64,000 nt of DNA from Arenibacter catalasegens (GCF_002909235.1 NZ_PHQQ01000029.1:1-64000); one strand, 5' to 3'. Counted from the first letter of the stretch, positions 17,321-27,110 are shown. The notes: generated by a model from the sequence alone, not told the origin. Translations and numbers: made by a program.

Positions 17321-18058
17321 ATGAAAAAGGTGGCCGAAGTAACACTGGTTTTTTGGGTTATGAAAATATGTGCAACCACCTTTGGAGAAACCGCTGGAGA
17401 CCTGCTATCTATGACTTTAAAGATAGGTTATGGGTTAAGTTCTGTTATACTGCTCGGATTTTTTTTGATGACATTGATACTTCAACTAAAATCAAAAAAA
17501 TACAATCCGGTAATTTATTGGCTGGTAATCATTTCAACCAGTACGGCAGGTACTACCATTTCGGATTATATGGATAGAACTCTTGGCTTGGGATATGCAA
17601 AGGGGTCATTACTGCTCTTTTTGTGTCTCATGATCGTTTTATTGGTTTGGTGGAAGACGGAAAAGTCATTGGAAGTATCCAATATTTCAACCTTTAGACC
17701 AGAGTTGTTTTACTGGATAGCTATCTTGTGCTCCAATACTTTAGGTACTGCCTTGGGTGATTATCTCGCAGATGATTCGGGTCTAGGGTTTGCTGGTGGA
17801 GCACTGTTAATAGGCTTATTGCTACTGGGTGTGGTATTCTTGAAATTTTATACCCAAGTGTCCACTATTTTACTCTTTTGGATTGCTTTTATTTTAACCA
17901 GACCATTTGGGGCCACTTTTGGAGACTTACTAACAAAACCTCTAGAAAAGGGCGGGTTAAATCTCGGGACTATCGGTTCCTCAGCGGTATTACTTTCAAT
18001 TTTGTCCATTTTGATTATAAATGAGCTGGTACGAATGCATAAAAGGGGAATAACTTAA
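17321..18058 (+). CDS. COG4705-like integral membrane protein with four internal repeats
   Basis: This 245-residue, very hydrophobic protein has about eight transmembrane helices. It is built from four copies of a unit with a Thr/Gly-Asp signature: TTFGETAGDLLS, STAGTTISDYMD, NTLGTALGDYLA and RPFGATFGDLLT. Three of them continue into a glycine-rich GLGxAxG-type segment. The repeated Thr/Asp sites within membrane helices suggest an ion or small-molecule channel or transporter, but no function is established that I know of. It is downstream of the PAP2 gene, probably in one operon. Confidence 0.75.
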   Translation: MKKVAEVTLVFWVMKICATTFGETAGDLLSMTLKIGYGLSSVILLGFFLMTLILQLKSKKYNPVIYWLVIISTSTAGTTISDYMDRTLGLGYAKGSLLLFLCLMIVLLVWWKTEKSLEVSNISTFRPELFYWIAILCSNTLGTALGDYLADDSGLGFAGGALLIGLLLLGVVFLKFYTQVSTILLFWIAFILTRPFGATFGDLLTKPLEKGGLNLGTIGSSAVLLSILSILIINELVRMHKRGIT

Positions 18059-18117
18059 AATATTGAATTGATTACTTTGGTTATCGAATAATATAAGACA
18101 AGGGAAGTTTTGTAATA

Positions 18118-20541
18118 TTAAAACTTATACTTAAATCCAACTCTTGCTATCTGTGTTTCAAAATAATTCTCATAAATAGCTGTAAAACCATCACTTTTCA
18201 CTTCCTGCCGTAGGCCAAATGTGTTAAAGATGTCCGAGGCAGATAGTGTAAATTCTCCATGACCGTCCCAAACAATTTTCTTTATACCTGCATCAATCGA
18301 GGATCGTGATAGTTCTTTGCCTTGAGGAATATTCTTGTCCGAGTAATATAAGCCAGTAAGTTGTAGGGTCCAGTTTTTAGGCAAGGTAACTTCGTTATTA
18401 ATTTTAAAATCTCCTGCATTATCGGTTGATTTTTCAATAAGAAATGGCCTCACATAAGGGAATAATAAAGAGCCAGTATAGTTGTCTATGTGGTTTGCGT
18501 ACCAATTAAAACTGGCGGACAATTTCCAATTTCGGGTCATGTCCTGACTTAGCAGTAACTCAATTCCGGTATTTGTGGCATTACCTGTATTTTGATATAT
18601 TTTGTTTACAATATCATAATCAGGGTTGGAGTCGTCTATACTAAAAATACGCATATATTGATCCTTGGTCATTCTGTGGTACAATGCAGAAAAAAGGGAA
18701 CCGCTACCCCAGCTGTATTTATGGGCAAGTTCCATGGCGTCCGTGAATTGTGGCCGTAGATACGGATTGCCCACCTTTAGGAGTTCCGGATCGTCGTATT
18801 TTGGAAAAATCCTAAGTTCTGGTTCCCCTGGTCGGTCTACCCGTCTATTATAGAATACGGAGAACTTATTGTAATCATTGAGTTTATAAGTAAATCGCAG
18901 GCTAGGAAAAAGTTCGAAATAGTTGTAGGCGTCGTTATTTTGATAGTAGTTATTTGCGGGATCTATATCATAAAAAACATCGGTGTGCTCGGCCCGCATA
19001 CCTGCTTCAATGTCAAATTTTTCTTGTTCCAATAAATAGTTGGTGTAAAGGGCATAAAGATTTTCGCCCCAATCGGAATATGCCCCCATATTGGGATATA
19101 TAATACTATTGTTCCCAGGAGTTATAGTATAATCCACGGGTAGTCTTCTGATTCTAGCCTTGGTTCCCAATTCTATTTTTCCGTGCTTTAAAGCCCTGGA
19201 ATAATCCGCAGAGAAGCTTGTTGTATGTTCAACGGCCAAAATATTGGTGGCGTCCCTTCCCACCCTAATGGCGGAACTATCGTTCAGGAAATAGCTTTCA
19301 TCCTCCAGCCCTCTAGTGTATTGTGCATTGGCACTAAGCGTATGTCCAATCTTGGAAAATTTGTGTTTGTAATTAACGGCAACATTTATATAACTTGTAA
19401 TTTCTTCCTCCTGCCAATTGTAATACCTTTCCCGGGTATTGGTATTCAGATTTGTAAAAGCTACCTGCGAGGTGTCTATGTGTTTTTCGCGATCATACAT
19501 TCCGGAAAAGGTGATAGCATCATTTTCAGTAAGCTCCCAATCCAAGCCGCCATTAATAATTACCCTAAATTGTCTGCGGTTTTCAGGTACTTGGGAAATA
19601 GTATTTCTGCCATCATCATAATGGCGGGTAGTAAACTCATTATTTGGCAGGGCTTCCTGCACTATAAATTCCGATAGAACAAAGTAGTTCAATTTATTGG
19701 TCTTGTAATTGAAATTGAGACTGGGAATAAGTTTTGGGTTAAGGGAGAAAGAACCCAGATCGGTCTTGGTGTCCTCCTTCTTTTTATCAAATGCCCCAAG
19801 GCCAAATGAAAGTCCTACATCACCATTAAACCCGGTTTGATTTTCTTTTTTATAAATGATATTGATAATCCCTGCAAATCCATTTGCGTCGTATTTGGCA
19901 GAGGGATTATTGATTATTTCAATTTTTTCGATGTTGGTAGCTGGGATATTGCCCAGTCCTTTTTGATTTCCGTATCCCGTAAGGCTGGATTGTTTTCCGT
20001 CAATTAAAATAACGACCTTATCGCTTCCGCGAAGTATTACTTTACCTTCTTGATCAAAGCTAACCCCGGGCATAGTTTTCATGGCATCCAATACAGAACC
20101 CCCTGATTGGGCAATGTTATCACTTAGGTTAAAGGATTTTTTATTCAATTCAGAATTGGTAGTTGCCTGTTTTGCACTAACCTCTATCTCATTTAGCATT
20201 TCTGCGTCTGGGAATAGTGCTATACGGCCCAGGTCAAATACAGTGTTAAGGCCAGTTGTAATTATTTTTTGTGTTGCTCCTGCATATCCCAAATAAGAAA
20301 AATAAATAGTATAGGTGTCTACCGGGATATTCTCAATTAAGAACATACCATCATCGTCGGTAACGGCCCCTGTTACCAAAACATTATCGGAAAATCGGTT
20401 TACCGAGACATTGGCAAATGGTAAGGTCTCATTAGTGTCGGCATCTATCAATCGCCCAGTGATGCTGATGGATTTCTGTGCGGAAACTGCTGTAAGTCCA
20501 AGTAGTATAAATAGTATTAAAAGGAAGGTGTTTTTTTTCAT
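18118..20541 (-). CDS. Outer-membrane beta-barrel (TonB-dependent receptor-like) protein
   Basis: This 807-residue protein has a signal peptide ending VSAQ, a carboxypeptidase-like regulatory domain (about 24-105), a plug domain (about 130-230, with VILIDGKQSS and NPSAKYDANGFAGIINI) and a large C-terminal barrel ending VGFKYKF. It resembles the OMP_b-brl_3 group of Bacteroidota TonB-linked proteins, whose cargo is usually unknown. It lies downstream of a two-component system in the same direction but has its own promoter with the shared direct-repeat box, so it is a likely output of that system. Confidence 0.88.
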   Translation of the reverse strand: MKKNTFLLILFILLGLTAVSAQKSISITGRLIDADTNETLPFANVSVNRFSDNVLVTGAVTDDDGMFLIENIPVDTYTIYFSYLGYAGATQKIITTGLNTVFDLGRIALFPDAEMLNEIEVSAKQATTNSELNKKSFNLSDNIAQSGGSVLDAMKTMPGVSFDQEGKVILRGSDKVVILIDGKQSSLTGYGNQKGLGNIPATNIEKIEIINNPSAKYDANGFAGIINIIYKKENQTGFNGDVGLSFGLGAFDKKKEDTKTDLGSFSLNPKLIPSLNFNYKTNKLNYFVLSEFIVQEALPNNEFTTRHYDDGRNTISQVPENRRQFRVIINGGLDWELTENDAITFSGMYDREKHIDTSQVAFTNLNTNTRERYYNWQEEEITSYINVAVNYKHKFSKIGHTLSANAQYTRGLEDESYFLNDSSAIRVGRDATNILAVEHTTSFSADYSRALKHGKIELGTKARIRRLPVDYTITPGNNSIIYPNMGAYSDWGENLYALYTNYLLEQEKFDIEAGMRAEHTDVFYDIDPANNYYQNNDAYNYFELFPSLRFTYKLNDYNKFSVFYNRRVDRPGEPELRIFPKYDDPELLKVGNPYLRPQFTDAMELAHKYSWGSGSLFSALYHRMTKDQYMRIFSIDDSNPDYDIVNKIYQNTGNATNTGIELLLSQDMTRNWKLSASFNWYANHIDNYTGSLLFPYVRPFLIEKSTDNAGDFKINNEVTLPKNWTLQLTGLYYSDKNIPQGKELSRSSIDAGIKKIVWDGHGEFTLSASDIFNTFGLRQEVKSDGFTAIYENYFETQIARVGFKYKF

Positions 20542-20567
20542 TATGGTGTTCTAAATTCAAAATTGTG

Positions 20568-20602
20568 GAAAAGTAGGAGAATAATCTAAAGAGAATTTAA
20601 AG
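20568..20602 (-). promoter_or_regulatory. Direct-repeat response-regulator box and -7 element upstream of the barrel protein
   Basis: On the minus strand, CTTTAAATTCT then CTTTAGATTAT (20602-20581), five bases, then TACTTTTC (20575-20568), which differs from TAnnTTTG only at the last base. The start codon follows 27 bases downstream. The first half-site is identical to that of the response-regulator gene's own box. Confidence 0.72.
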
Positions 20603-20627
20603 CTTATCTCCTTGGGCATATTTATTT

Positions 20628-21899
20628 TTAGGAGGCTTGTGTTGTATCAAAATCTATTGAAAAACAATGATGGTCTTTTATATGCTTATAGGAAATATGG
20701 TAACCGTATAGATCACATATTTTTTTTACAATGGCCAGCCCCAAGCCTGTCGATTTTGTTTCCTTGGTTTCCCTGTAAAATCGGGTAAATAGATGTTGTG
20801 GATTGGCAATTGGCTTTTGGCCAAAATTGGATACGGTAAGAATCATGTCTTTAGCTTCAATGGTTATGGGCTCGCTATTGGAGTTATGCTTAATAGCGTT
20901 GGAAATTATGTTGTTGCACAATATCTCCGCTAAATAAGGATCCATGCTGGCCCAAATGTTGTTGGTTTTTTGAAAGGAAAGGGTAATTGAGGTTATCTCA
21001 CTAAAATTTGCGATGATTTGGTCTGTAAGACCGGTAATGTCAATATTTTCCTTGTGCGTAAATTGTTGATTCTCTAATTTGGTCAACAGGGTCAGGCCTT
21101 TGTTTAATTGTGTTAAGCGCTGTATGTCCCTTTGGATAGAGGTTAATTGTTTAAATTGTACCTCGGTTACCGTTTGATCGTTTATTATATTTTCAATTTT
21201 AGCCTGTATAATGGCAAGAGGGGTCTGTAGTTCGTGGGAGACGTCTTCTGTATATTGTTTCAAGTTTTCGTAATCGTCCTTAACTTTACCTGTCAATAGG
21301 GTAATCTCTTTATTCAATTCGGAAAATTCAAGAATTTCACTGTCCAGAAACTGTATTGGTTTTTTGGACAACAACGAAAATGTTTTCATTTGTTCCAAAT
21401 TGTGGAAAAACGGATGCCAGAGCTTCTTGTTATAGGATTTATTTAGATAAAACTGGAAAATAAAAACAAGTAGGATTATAAATATGTAAGAAAGGATTAT
21501 GGCCCATAAAATTTCCTTAGACTCAACAACAAGAACGCGGACAGATATCTTGTAAAATTTGCTGTTTATATTCTTATAGGTAGATAATTCCCTGAACAAT
21601 TCCATTTCATTTTGGGAGGGGTCGTATATGACTGTGTCTTTAGTAAATGTAGCTTGGGGGTGGTCTACCTCCACCACCTCAATTATAGGGGCCAGGGAAC
21701 TGGGGTGTTTTCCTGCAATTAGGGCGCTTTCTATTCTTGCCTCTGCTGAAAACAATTCTTCTTCCACTTCCTGCTTAAGAAGCCAACTTACGTAAAAGTA
21801 GAGCGCAAAGGTACTAATGATCATTAATAGCAAACTGGCCCAAAGAAATGTTTTGGATGCTTGTTGCAACAGCGGTATTTTAATATTCTTCTTGGCCAA
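20628..21899 (-). CDS. Two-component sensor histidine kinase
   Basis: This 423-residue membrane kinase has two transmembrane helices (about 15-37 and 140-165) flanking an extracytoplasmic sensor region of about 100 residues. The DHp domain has VSHELQTPLA (phospho-His near residue 221) and the HATPase region has NIISNAIKHN and TGLGLAIVKKICDLYGY. It starts at a TTG at 21899, four bases after the response-regulator stop, so the pair is translationally coupled. The short sensor domain resembles no ligand-binding fold that I recognise. Confidence 0.9.
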   Translation of the reverse strand: MAKKNIKIPLLQQASKTFLWASLLLMIISTFALYFYVSWLLKQEVEEELFSAEARIESALIAGKHPSSLAPIIEVVEVDHPQATFTKDTVIYDPSQNEMELFRELSTYKNINSKFYKISVRVLVVESKEILWAIILSYIFIILLVFIFQFYLNKSYNKKLWHPFFHNLEQMKTFSLLSKKPIQFLDSEILEFSELNKEITLLTGKVKDDYENLKQYTEDVSHELQTPLAIIQAKIENIINDQTVTEVQFKQLTSIQRDIQRLTQLNKGLTLLTKLENQQFTHKENIDITGLTDQIIANFSEITSITLSFQKTNNIWASMDPYLAEILCNNIISNAIKHNSNSEPITIEAKDMILTVSNFGQKPIANPQHLFTRFYRETKETKSTGLGLAIVKKICDLYGYHISYKHIKDHHCFSIDFDTTQAS

Positions 21900-21902
21900 G
21901 TT

Positions 21903-22577
21903 TTATTCTTCAGTAAATTTATAACCACTCCCGTATGCGGTCTTGATGTATTTTGCACCTTCGAATGTTAATTTTTTCCTCAGGTTGTTGATGTGCACAT
22001 AGATAAAATCAAAATTATCTGCCAAATCGCTATTATCACCCCATAAGTGTTCTGCAATAATTTCTTTGGAGAGTACCCTATTTTTATTCGTAATAAAGAA
22101 AAGTAATAGGTCGAATTCCTTTCTGGTAAGGGTCATAGGAGTGTCCATTATATAGGCGGATTTAGCCCTGGTATCTATTCGTATTTCATTGAATACAATA
22201 CTTTCATCGCCACCAAATTTACCTCGTCTCAAAACGGCTTTTATACGCGAATTAAGCTCGGCCAAATGAAAGGGCTTGGTGATATAATCATCTGCCCCAA
22301 AATCTAGGCCTTCAAGTTTATCGCTCAAGGAGTTGTTGGCTGAAATAATTATTACACCCGCTTTTTTCTTTTCTTTTTTTAGCTGTTTTAGCACATCCAA
22401 GCCACTTCCTGTGACCAAATTGATATCAAGTATAATTATGTCGTAATCATATAGCGATACTTTGTAAATGGCCTCATCATAATTGGAAGCGCATTCACAA
22501 ACATTCCCATCCTTTTCCAAATAGGTAACTATGGATTGTTGTAAAGAAGTTTCGTCTTCTGCTATTAAAAGTTTCAT
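21903..22577 (-). CDS. OmpR-family response regulator
   Basis: This 224-residue regulator has a receiver domain (acidic pocket ED at 7-8, phospho-acceptor Asp51 in IIILDINL, Lys of YITKPFHLAEL) and a C-terminal winged-helix DNA-binding domain (TLTRKEFDLLLFFI...RVLSKEIIAEHLWG...IYVHINNLRKKL...GSGYKF). The start is the ATG at 22577 of MKLLIAEDE; the frame stays open upstream but covers the promoter. It is first gene of an operon with the kinase and has a direct-repeat box in its own promoter, implying autoregulation. Confidence 0.94.
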   Translation of the reverse strand: MKLLIAEDETSLQQSIVTYLEKDGNVCECASNYDEAIYKVSLYDYDIIILDINLVTGSGLDVLKQLKKEKKKAGVIIISANNSLSDKLEGLDFGADDYITKPFHLAELNSRIKAVLRRGKFGGDESIVFNEIRIDTRAKSAYIMDTPMTLTRKEFDLLLFFITNKNRVLSKEIIAEHLWGDNSDLADNFDFIYVHINNLRKKLTFEGAKYIKTAYGSGYKFTEE

Positions 22578-22594
22578 GTACACAAGATAATGAT

Positions 22595-22629
22595 CAAAGT
22601 TACATCTAAAATCTATAGAGAATTTAAAG
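22595..22629 (-). promoter_or_regulatory. Direct-repeat response-regulator box and -7 element upstream of the regulator operon
   Basis: On the minus strand, CTTTAAATTCT then CTATAGATTTT (22629-22608), five bases, then the exact -7 match TAACTTTG (22602-22595). The regulator ATG follows 17 bases downstream. This would be the autoregulatory site. Confidence 0.74.
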
Positions 22630-22685
22630 TTTTGTTCCAGGTAATTCTTTGTATTCCCCTTAACGTCCACTTTATACATTCTACG

Positions 22686-22693
22686 TATCTTTG
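22686..22693 (+). promoter_or_regulatory. -7 element (TATCTTTG) of the TPR gene
   Basis: This exact TAnnTTTG match lies 14 bases upstream of the TTG start of the TPR gene, so any 5' leader would be very short. Confidence 0.5.
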
Positions 22694-22707
22694 AAAAAAA
22701 AGATTCC

Positions 22708-24492
22708 TTGCGACCATTTCTCTTCTTTCTTATATTTTCCTGTTGCCAATTGCTGCTTTCCCAAGAAGACTTCTTGGCAAAACAGTATTTTGAGGATGGC
22801 GCCTATGAGAAGGCGGTTGTGTTTTATGAGAAGTTGGTCGCCAAAAACCCAATGAGGACGGATTATGGTGAGGGGTTGGTTGCCTGCTACCAACAATTGG
22901 AAGCATATGATAAGGCAGAACAATTCTTGTTGAAGGCTGTAGATGGGCAAAATATTTATCCTACGATGCTGATTGAGCTGGGTTACAATTATACCTTGCA
23001 GGAAATGCCAGAAAAGGCAACCGAGTATTATAACGCAGCGCTCCAGAAAATAAATGAAAATCCGAATTTCGGCTATGGCCTTGGCTATAGATTTCAAAAA
23101 TATGCTTTGTTGGATTATGCCATTAGGGCATATTCTCTTGCAATGGAGTTAAACCCCCAATTGGATTATAATTTTCAAAAGGCAAGGATTTATGGTGAGC
23201 AGGGGAACATAGAACAAATGTATGATTCCTACTTAAAATTAATTAGTGAAGGCAGGGCTTCCCAGGCTAATGTACTTAAGAATATAAATGATTTTATTAG
23301 TTCCGATGCTGAAAACCCCAATAACATAAAATTCAAAAAGGTCGTACTTCAGAATGCTCAAAAGAACCCGGATATTTTGTGGAATGAACTGTTGAGCTGG
23401 CTTTTTGTACAGCAGAAACAATTTAAAAGTGCCTTTAGTCAGGAAAAGGCGATTTATAAAAGGGGTGCTGAAAATTCTTTGCAACGTTTACAGGGATTGG
23501 GTAAATTGGCATTGGAGGAACAAGATGAAAAAACGGCAAAGGACATATTTGAATATATTTCTCAAAATAGTGCCGATGCTGTCATGGTTTTGGATGCCCA
23601 ACTTAATCTTATCGATATAGATTTACTCGATGCTGATGAAAAAGTGCTGGACAAGGTTCAGGCTAAGTTTAATGATTTATTAAATGTTTACGGTTATGAA
23701 ATGGAAACTTTACAACTTCAAATTGCCTATTCTAAATTTTTAACGTTTAATAGAAATACCCCGGAACCCGCCATTGAAATTCTAGGTCAAAGCCTAGAAC
23801 TTCCTCTAAATAATTACGGCAAATCCTTTATTAAAAGTACCTTGGGCGATATATTGGTATATGATCAGAAATTTAATCAGGCATTGATCTATTTTTCCCA
23901 AATCCAGAAAGACCTAAAAAACGATGTCCTAGGTCAAGAGGCCAGGTTTAAGGTAGCACAAACCAGTTTCTATAAAGGGGATTTTGATTGGGCGCTGACC
24001 CAATTAAAGGTGCTTAGAGGATCAACTTCTCAATTAATGGCCAATGATGCCATGCAATTAAGCTTGTTGATTTCGGACAACTCTTTGGAAGATTCTACTC
24101 AAACAGCTTTAAAAAAATATGCCCGTGCAGACTTCTTGGCGTATCAAAATAAAAAGAAGGATGCCGTTGCTCTATTGGAGGATATCCTCCAAAACCATAA
24201 GGGGGAGAAAATTGAGGATGAGGCACTTATGAAGCAGGCTGAAATTTTAACGGAGTTAAAGGATTATGAAAGGGCAGAATTTAACTATCTTAAAATAGTG
24301 GAATTTTATGCCAATGATATTTTGGCGGATGATGCTAATTTCGCTTTGGCTGAATTGTATCGGAATATTCTAAATCAACCTGAAAAGGCAAAGGCCCATT
24401 ACGAGAAAATCATCTATAATTATCAGGATAGTTACTATTTTCCACAGGCTAGGAAGAATTTCAGGATGCTGCGGGGAGACAGTATCAATTAA
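22708..24492 (+). CDS. Secreted/periplasmic tetratricopeptide-repeat protein
   Basis: This 594-residue protein has an N-terminal export signal (RPFLFFLIFSCCQLLLSQ) followed by TPR-like helix pairs along its length, for example FEDGAYEKAVVFYEKLVAKNP, AYDKAEQFLLKAV and the C-terminal NQPEKAKAHYEKIIYNYQDS. TPR arrays scaffold protein complexes; in this phylum exported TPR proteins often act in envelope assembly, but no specific role is evident. The signal peptide begins at a TTG at 22708 and no ATG fits. It starts a plus-strand gene run with the DUF4286, rsmA and mgtE genes. Confidence 0.85.
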   Translation: MRPFLFFLIFSCCQLLLSQEDFLAKQYFEDGAYEKAVVFYEKLVAKNPMRTDYGEGLVACYQQLEAYDKAEQFLLKAVDGQNIYPTMLIELGYNYTLQEMPEKATEYYNAALQKINENPNFGYGLGYRFQKYALLDYAIRAYSLAMELNPQLDYNFQKARIYGEQGNIEQMYDSYLKLISEGRASQANVLKNINDFISSDAENPNNIKFKKVVLQNAQKNPDILWNELLSWLFVQQKQFKSAFSQEKAIYKRGAENSLQRLQGLGKLALEEQDEKTAKDIFEYISQNSADAVMVLDAQLNLIDIDLLDADEKVLDKVQAKFNDLLNVYGYEMETLQLQIAYSKFLTFNRNTPEPAIEILGQSLELPLNNYGKSFIKSTLGDILVYDQKFNQALIYFSQIQKDLKNDVLGQEARFKVAQTSFYKGDFDWALTQLKVLRGSTSQLMANDAMQLSLLISDNSLEDSTQTALKKYARADFLAYQNKKKDAVALLEDILQNHKGEKIEDEALMKQAEILTELKDYERAEFNYLKIVEFYANDILADDANFALAELYRNILNQPEKAKAHYEKIIYNYQDSYYFPQARKNFRMLRGDSIN

Positions 24493-24561
24493 TTGTCCAA
24501 AAAACCTGGCACATTTTTAAACGAAGTTGAATTTTCCCATTTGGGAAAGCAAAGAAATAGC

Positions 24562-24873
24562 ATGTATATCTATAATGTTACCATGAATATTGAAGAATCG
24601 ATTCAGAAGAATTGGTTGTCGTGGATGAAGGAGGTCCATATCCCCGAGATGTTGGCCACTGGAAAGTTTTCCAAGGCTTTAATGACCAAAGTTTTGGTAG
24701 AGGAGGAGATGGGCGGCATTACCTATTCCATTCAATATACGACCGATTCTAAAGAGATGTTACAAAAATATTACGACGAAGACGCAGAAAGACTCCGTAA
24801 AAAAGTGATGGAACTCTTTGCTGGGAAGTTTGTTGCCTTTAGGACAGAGTTGGCTATCATAAGCGAACACTAA
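24562..24873 (+). CDS. DUF4286-family small protein
   Basis: This 103-residue protein begins [31 protein letters not shown], typical of the DUF4286 family found next to rsmA in flavobacteria. The ferredoxin-like alternation of strands and helices suggests a small sensor or binding fold, but the function is unknown. The frame is open upstream to 24493, but the family normally starts at this ATG. It lies 25 bases before rsmA. Confidence 0.8.
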   Translation: MYIYNVTMNIEESIQKNWLSWMKEVHIPEMLATGKFSKALMTKVLVEEEMGGITYSIQYTTDSKEMLQKYYDEDAERLRKKVMELFAGKFVAFRTELAIISEH

Positions 24874-24898
24874 TTGTATTACTTTATTACGAAGCGCC

Positions 24899-25771
24899 AT
24901 GAGTAAAAAAGGAAAAAAACCATTTCATTCCAAAAAAGAGAAGTTTAATAGACCGTGGAAGGAGGAAAGCCCCGTAAAGGCAAAAAAACATTTAGGGCAA
25001 CATTTTTTGAAAGATGAGACTGTTGCGCAGCAAATTGGGGATACCCTTACGTTGAACGGATATCGCAATGTTATAGAAATAGGCCCGGGTACGGGAGTGC
25101 TTACCAAATATTTGTTGGAAAAGGATATCGATTTGGTGGCCATGGATCTGGATGCAGATTCCATAATTTACCTAAACCACAGTTTTCCTCTAGAACACAA
25201 TAAGGTAATGCAGCGCACGGGTGAGTTTAAGGTTTTGGAGGCAGATTTTTTAAAGTATGACCTATGGACCCTTTTTGGGGAAGAGCAGTTTGCCATAACC
25301 GGTAATTTTCCGTACAATATTTCGACGCAGATTGTTTTTAAGATGTTGGAATTTAAAGATCAGGTTCCCGAATTTACAGGGATGTTTCAAAAAGAGGTAG
25401 CGGAAAGAATTTGTGAAAAGGAGGGGAGTAAGGCCTATGGTATACTTTCCGTATTGGTGCAGGCCTTTTACGATGCTGAATATTTATTTACAGTGTCTCC
25501 AGAAGTTTTTGATCCGCCGCCAAAAGTACAGTCGGGAGTATTAAGGCTCATAAGGAAGTCCAACTTCCATTTGGAAGTGGATGAAAGATTATTCAAGCAG
25601 GTGGTAAAAGCAGTCTTTAATCAACGTAGGAAGACGATTCGTAACAGTTTAAAAACCTTCAATCTTTCTGATGTTCTCAAAGAAGATGCTATATTTGGCC
25701 TGCGTCCGGAACAATTAACGGTTGCGGACTTCATTTCGTTGACACAGAAGATAGCAAATGACACCATTTAA
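24899..25771 (+). CDS. rsmA: 16S rRNA adenine dimethyltransferase RsmA (KsgA)
   Basis: This enzyme dimethylates two adjacent adenines in helix 45 of 16S rRNA. Motifs: [12 protein letters not shown], the SAM-binding [11 protein letters not shown], the acidic MDLDADS, and the catalytic NFPYNIST (N-[LIF]-PY). The C-terminal helical domain has [13 protein letters not shown]. The 290 residues include about 27 Lys-rich N-terminal residues ahead of the usual family start. It overlaps mgtE by 14 bases. Confidence 0.95.
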   Translation: MSKKGKKPFHSKKEKFNRPWKEESPVKAKKHLGQHFLKDETVAQQIGDTLTLNGYRNVIEIGPGTGVLTKYLLEKDIDLVAMDLDADSIIYLNHSFPLEHNKVMQRTGEFKVLEADFLKYDLWTLFGEEQFAITGNFPYNISTQIVFKMLEFKDQVPEFTGMFQKEVAERICEKEGSKAYGILSVLVQAFYDAEYLFTVSPEVFDPPPKVQSGVLRLIRKSNFHLEVDERLFKQVVKAVFNQRRKTIRNSLKTFNLSDVLKEDAIFGLRPEQLTVADFISLTQKIANDTI

Positions 25772-27110
25772 ACTCACCGAGGAATATTTAGTTGATATAG
25801 AGCAGCTAATAGACAGCAAGCAGGATGCCCAATTGGCTGCCCTGTTAGCTGAGGTGCATTATGCGGATGTGGCGGAGATTATCAATGAATTGGACGAGGA
25901 CCACGCTACCTATCTCATAAAACTTCTCGATAGCGAAAAAACATCGGAAACCCTTACGGAGTTGGATGTTGATGTACGGGAAGCCATCCTTGCCAACCTT
26001 TCGGCCAAGGAAATAGCAGGAGAACTGGATGAGTTGGATACGGATGATGCCGCAGATATTATAGGAGAGCTTCCCAAAGGGATGGTCCAAGAGGTTATTT
26101 CGGAATTGGAGGACAGGGAGCATGCCAAGCATATTGTTGACCTGTTGCGCTATGACGAAAATTCCGCAGGGGGACTTATGGCTAAGGAATTGGTCAAAGT
26201 CAATGAGAATTGGAACGTACTTACCTGTGTAAAGGAAATGAGGGCACAGGCGGAAAAAGTGACCAGGGTGCATTCCATTTATGTGGTAGATGATGAAGGC
26301 AAACTAAAAGGTCGACTTTCTCTGAAAGATTTGCTAACCACCTCTACAAAGACCCATATTAGTGAAGTTTATATACCCAAGGTAGATGCGGTCAACGTAA
26401 ATGAAAAACCGGAGGAAGTTGCCAAAATTATGTCGAAATACGATTTGGAGGCTATTCCGGTAATCGATGAAATAGGTAGGCTTGTAGGCCGTATTACTAT
26501 AGATGATATTGTAGATGTTATAAGGGAAGAAGCAGAAAAGGATTATCAGTTGGCAGCTGGTATTTCTCAAGATGTAGAGGCGGATGACAGTATTTGGGAC
26601 CTGACCAGAGCCAGATTGCCATGGTTGTTTCTGGGCCTTTTGGGAGGTGTAGGGGCAGCAGCCATTATGGGGGGCTTTGAGACACTGATGAGCGATTATG
26701 GCGTACTATTCTTCTTTACCCCACTAATAGCGGCTATGGCCGGTAATGTTGGGGTGCAATCCAGTGCTATTATGGTGCAGGGTTTGGCCAATGATGATCT
26801 TAAAGGGAGTATTGGTGGTAGGCTTGTAAAAGAAATGTTGCTGGCTTTGCTCAATGGGTCGGTTTTGGCATCCATACTATTATTTTTTACTTGGATATGG
26901 AAAGGTAGTTTTCTTACCTCCTTGGCTATTTCCATTTCCCTGATAACGGTAACCGTAGTGGCCGGAATTATTGGAACATTTATACCGTTGTTCTTGCATA
27001 AAAGGGGCATAGATCCTGCCATTGCTACAGGGCCTTTTATTACCACTAGCAATGATATTTTTGGAATTTTAATATATTTTTCCATCGCCAAGGTTATATT
27101 GGGAATCTAG
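25758..27110 (+). CDS. mgtE: Magnesium transporter MgtE
   Basis: This 450-residue Mg2+ channel has the cytosolic MgtE N domain (about 5-125, acidic superhelix with [15 protein letters not shown]), a CBS pair (about 135-255, [23 protein letters not shown]) and five transmembrane helices (about 285-450) containing the family signature [26 protein letters not shown]. The N and CBS domains close the pore when Mg2+ is high. It is coupled to rsmA by a 14-base overlap, a common flavobacterial order. Confidence 0.95.
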   Translation: MTPFKLTEEYLVDIEQLIDSKQDAQLAALLAEVHYADVAEIINELDEDHATYLIKLLDSEKTSETLTELDVDVREAILANLSAKEIAGELDELDTDDAADIIGELPKGMVQEVISELEDREHAKHIVDLLRYDENSAGGLMAKELVKVNENWNVLTCVKEMRAQAEKVTRVHSIYVVDDEGKLKGRLSLKDLLTTSTKTHISEVYIPKVDAVNVNEKPEEVAKIMSKYDLEAIPVIDEIGRLVGRITIDDIVDVIREEAEKDYQLAAGISQDVEADDSIWDLTRARLPWLFLGLLGGVGAAAIMGGFETLMSDYGVLFFFTPLIAAMAGNVGVQSSAIMVQGLANDDLKGSIGGRLVKEMLLALLNGSVLASILLFFTWIWKGSFLTSLAISISLITVTVVAGIIGTFIPLFLHKRGIDPAIATGPFITTSNDIFGILIYFSIAKVILGI

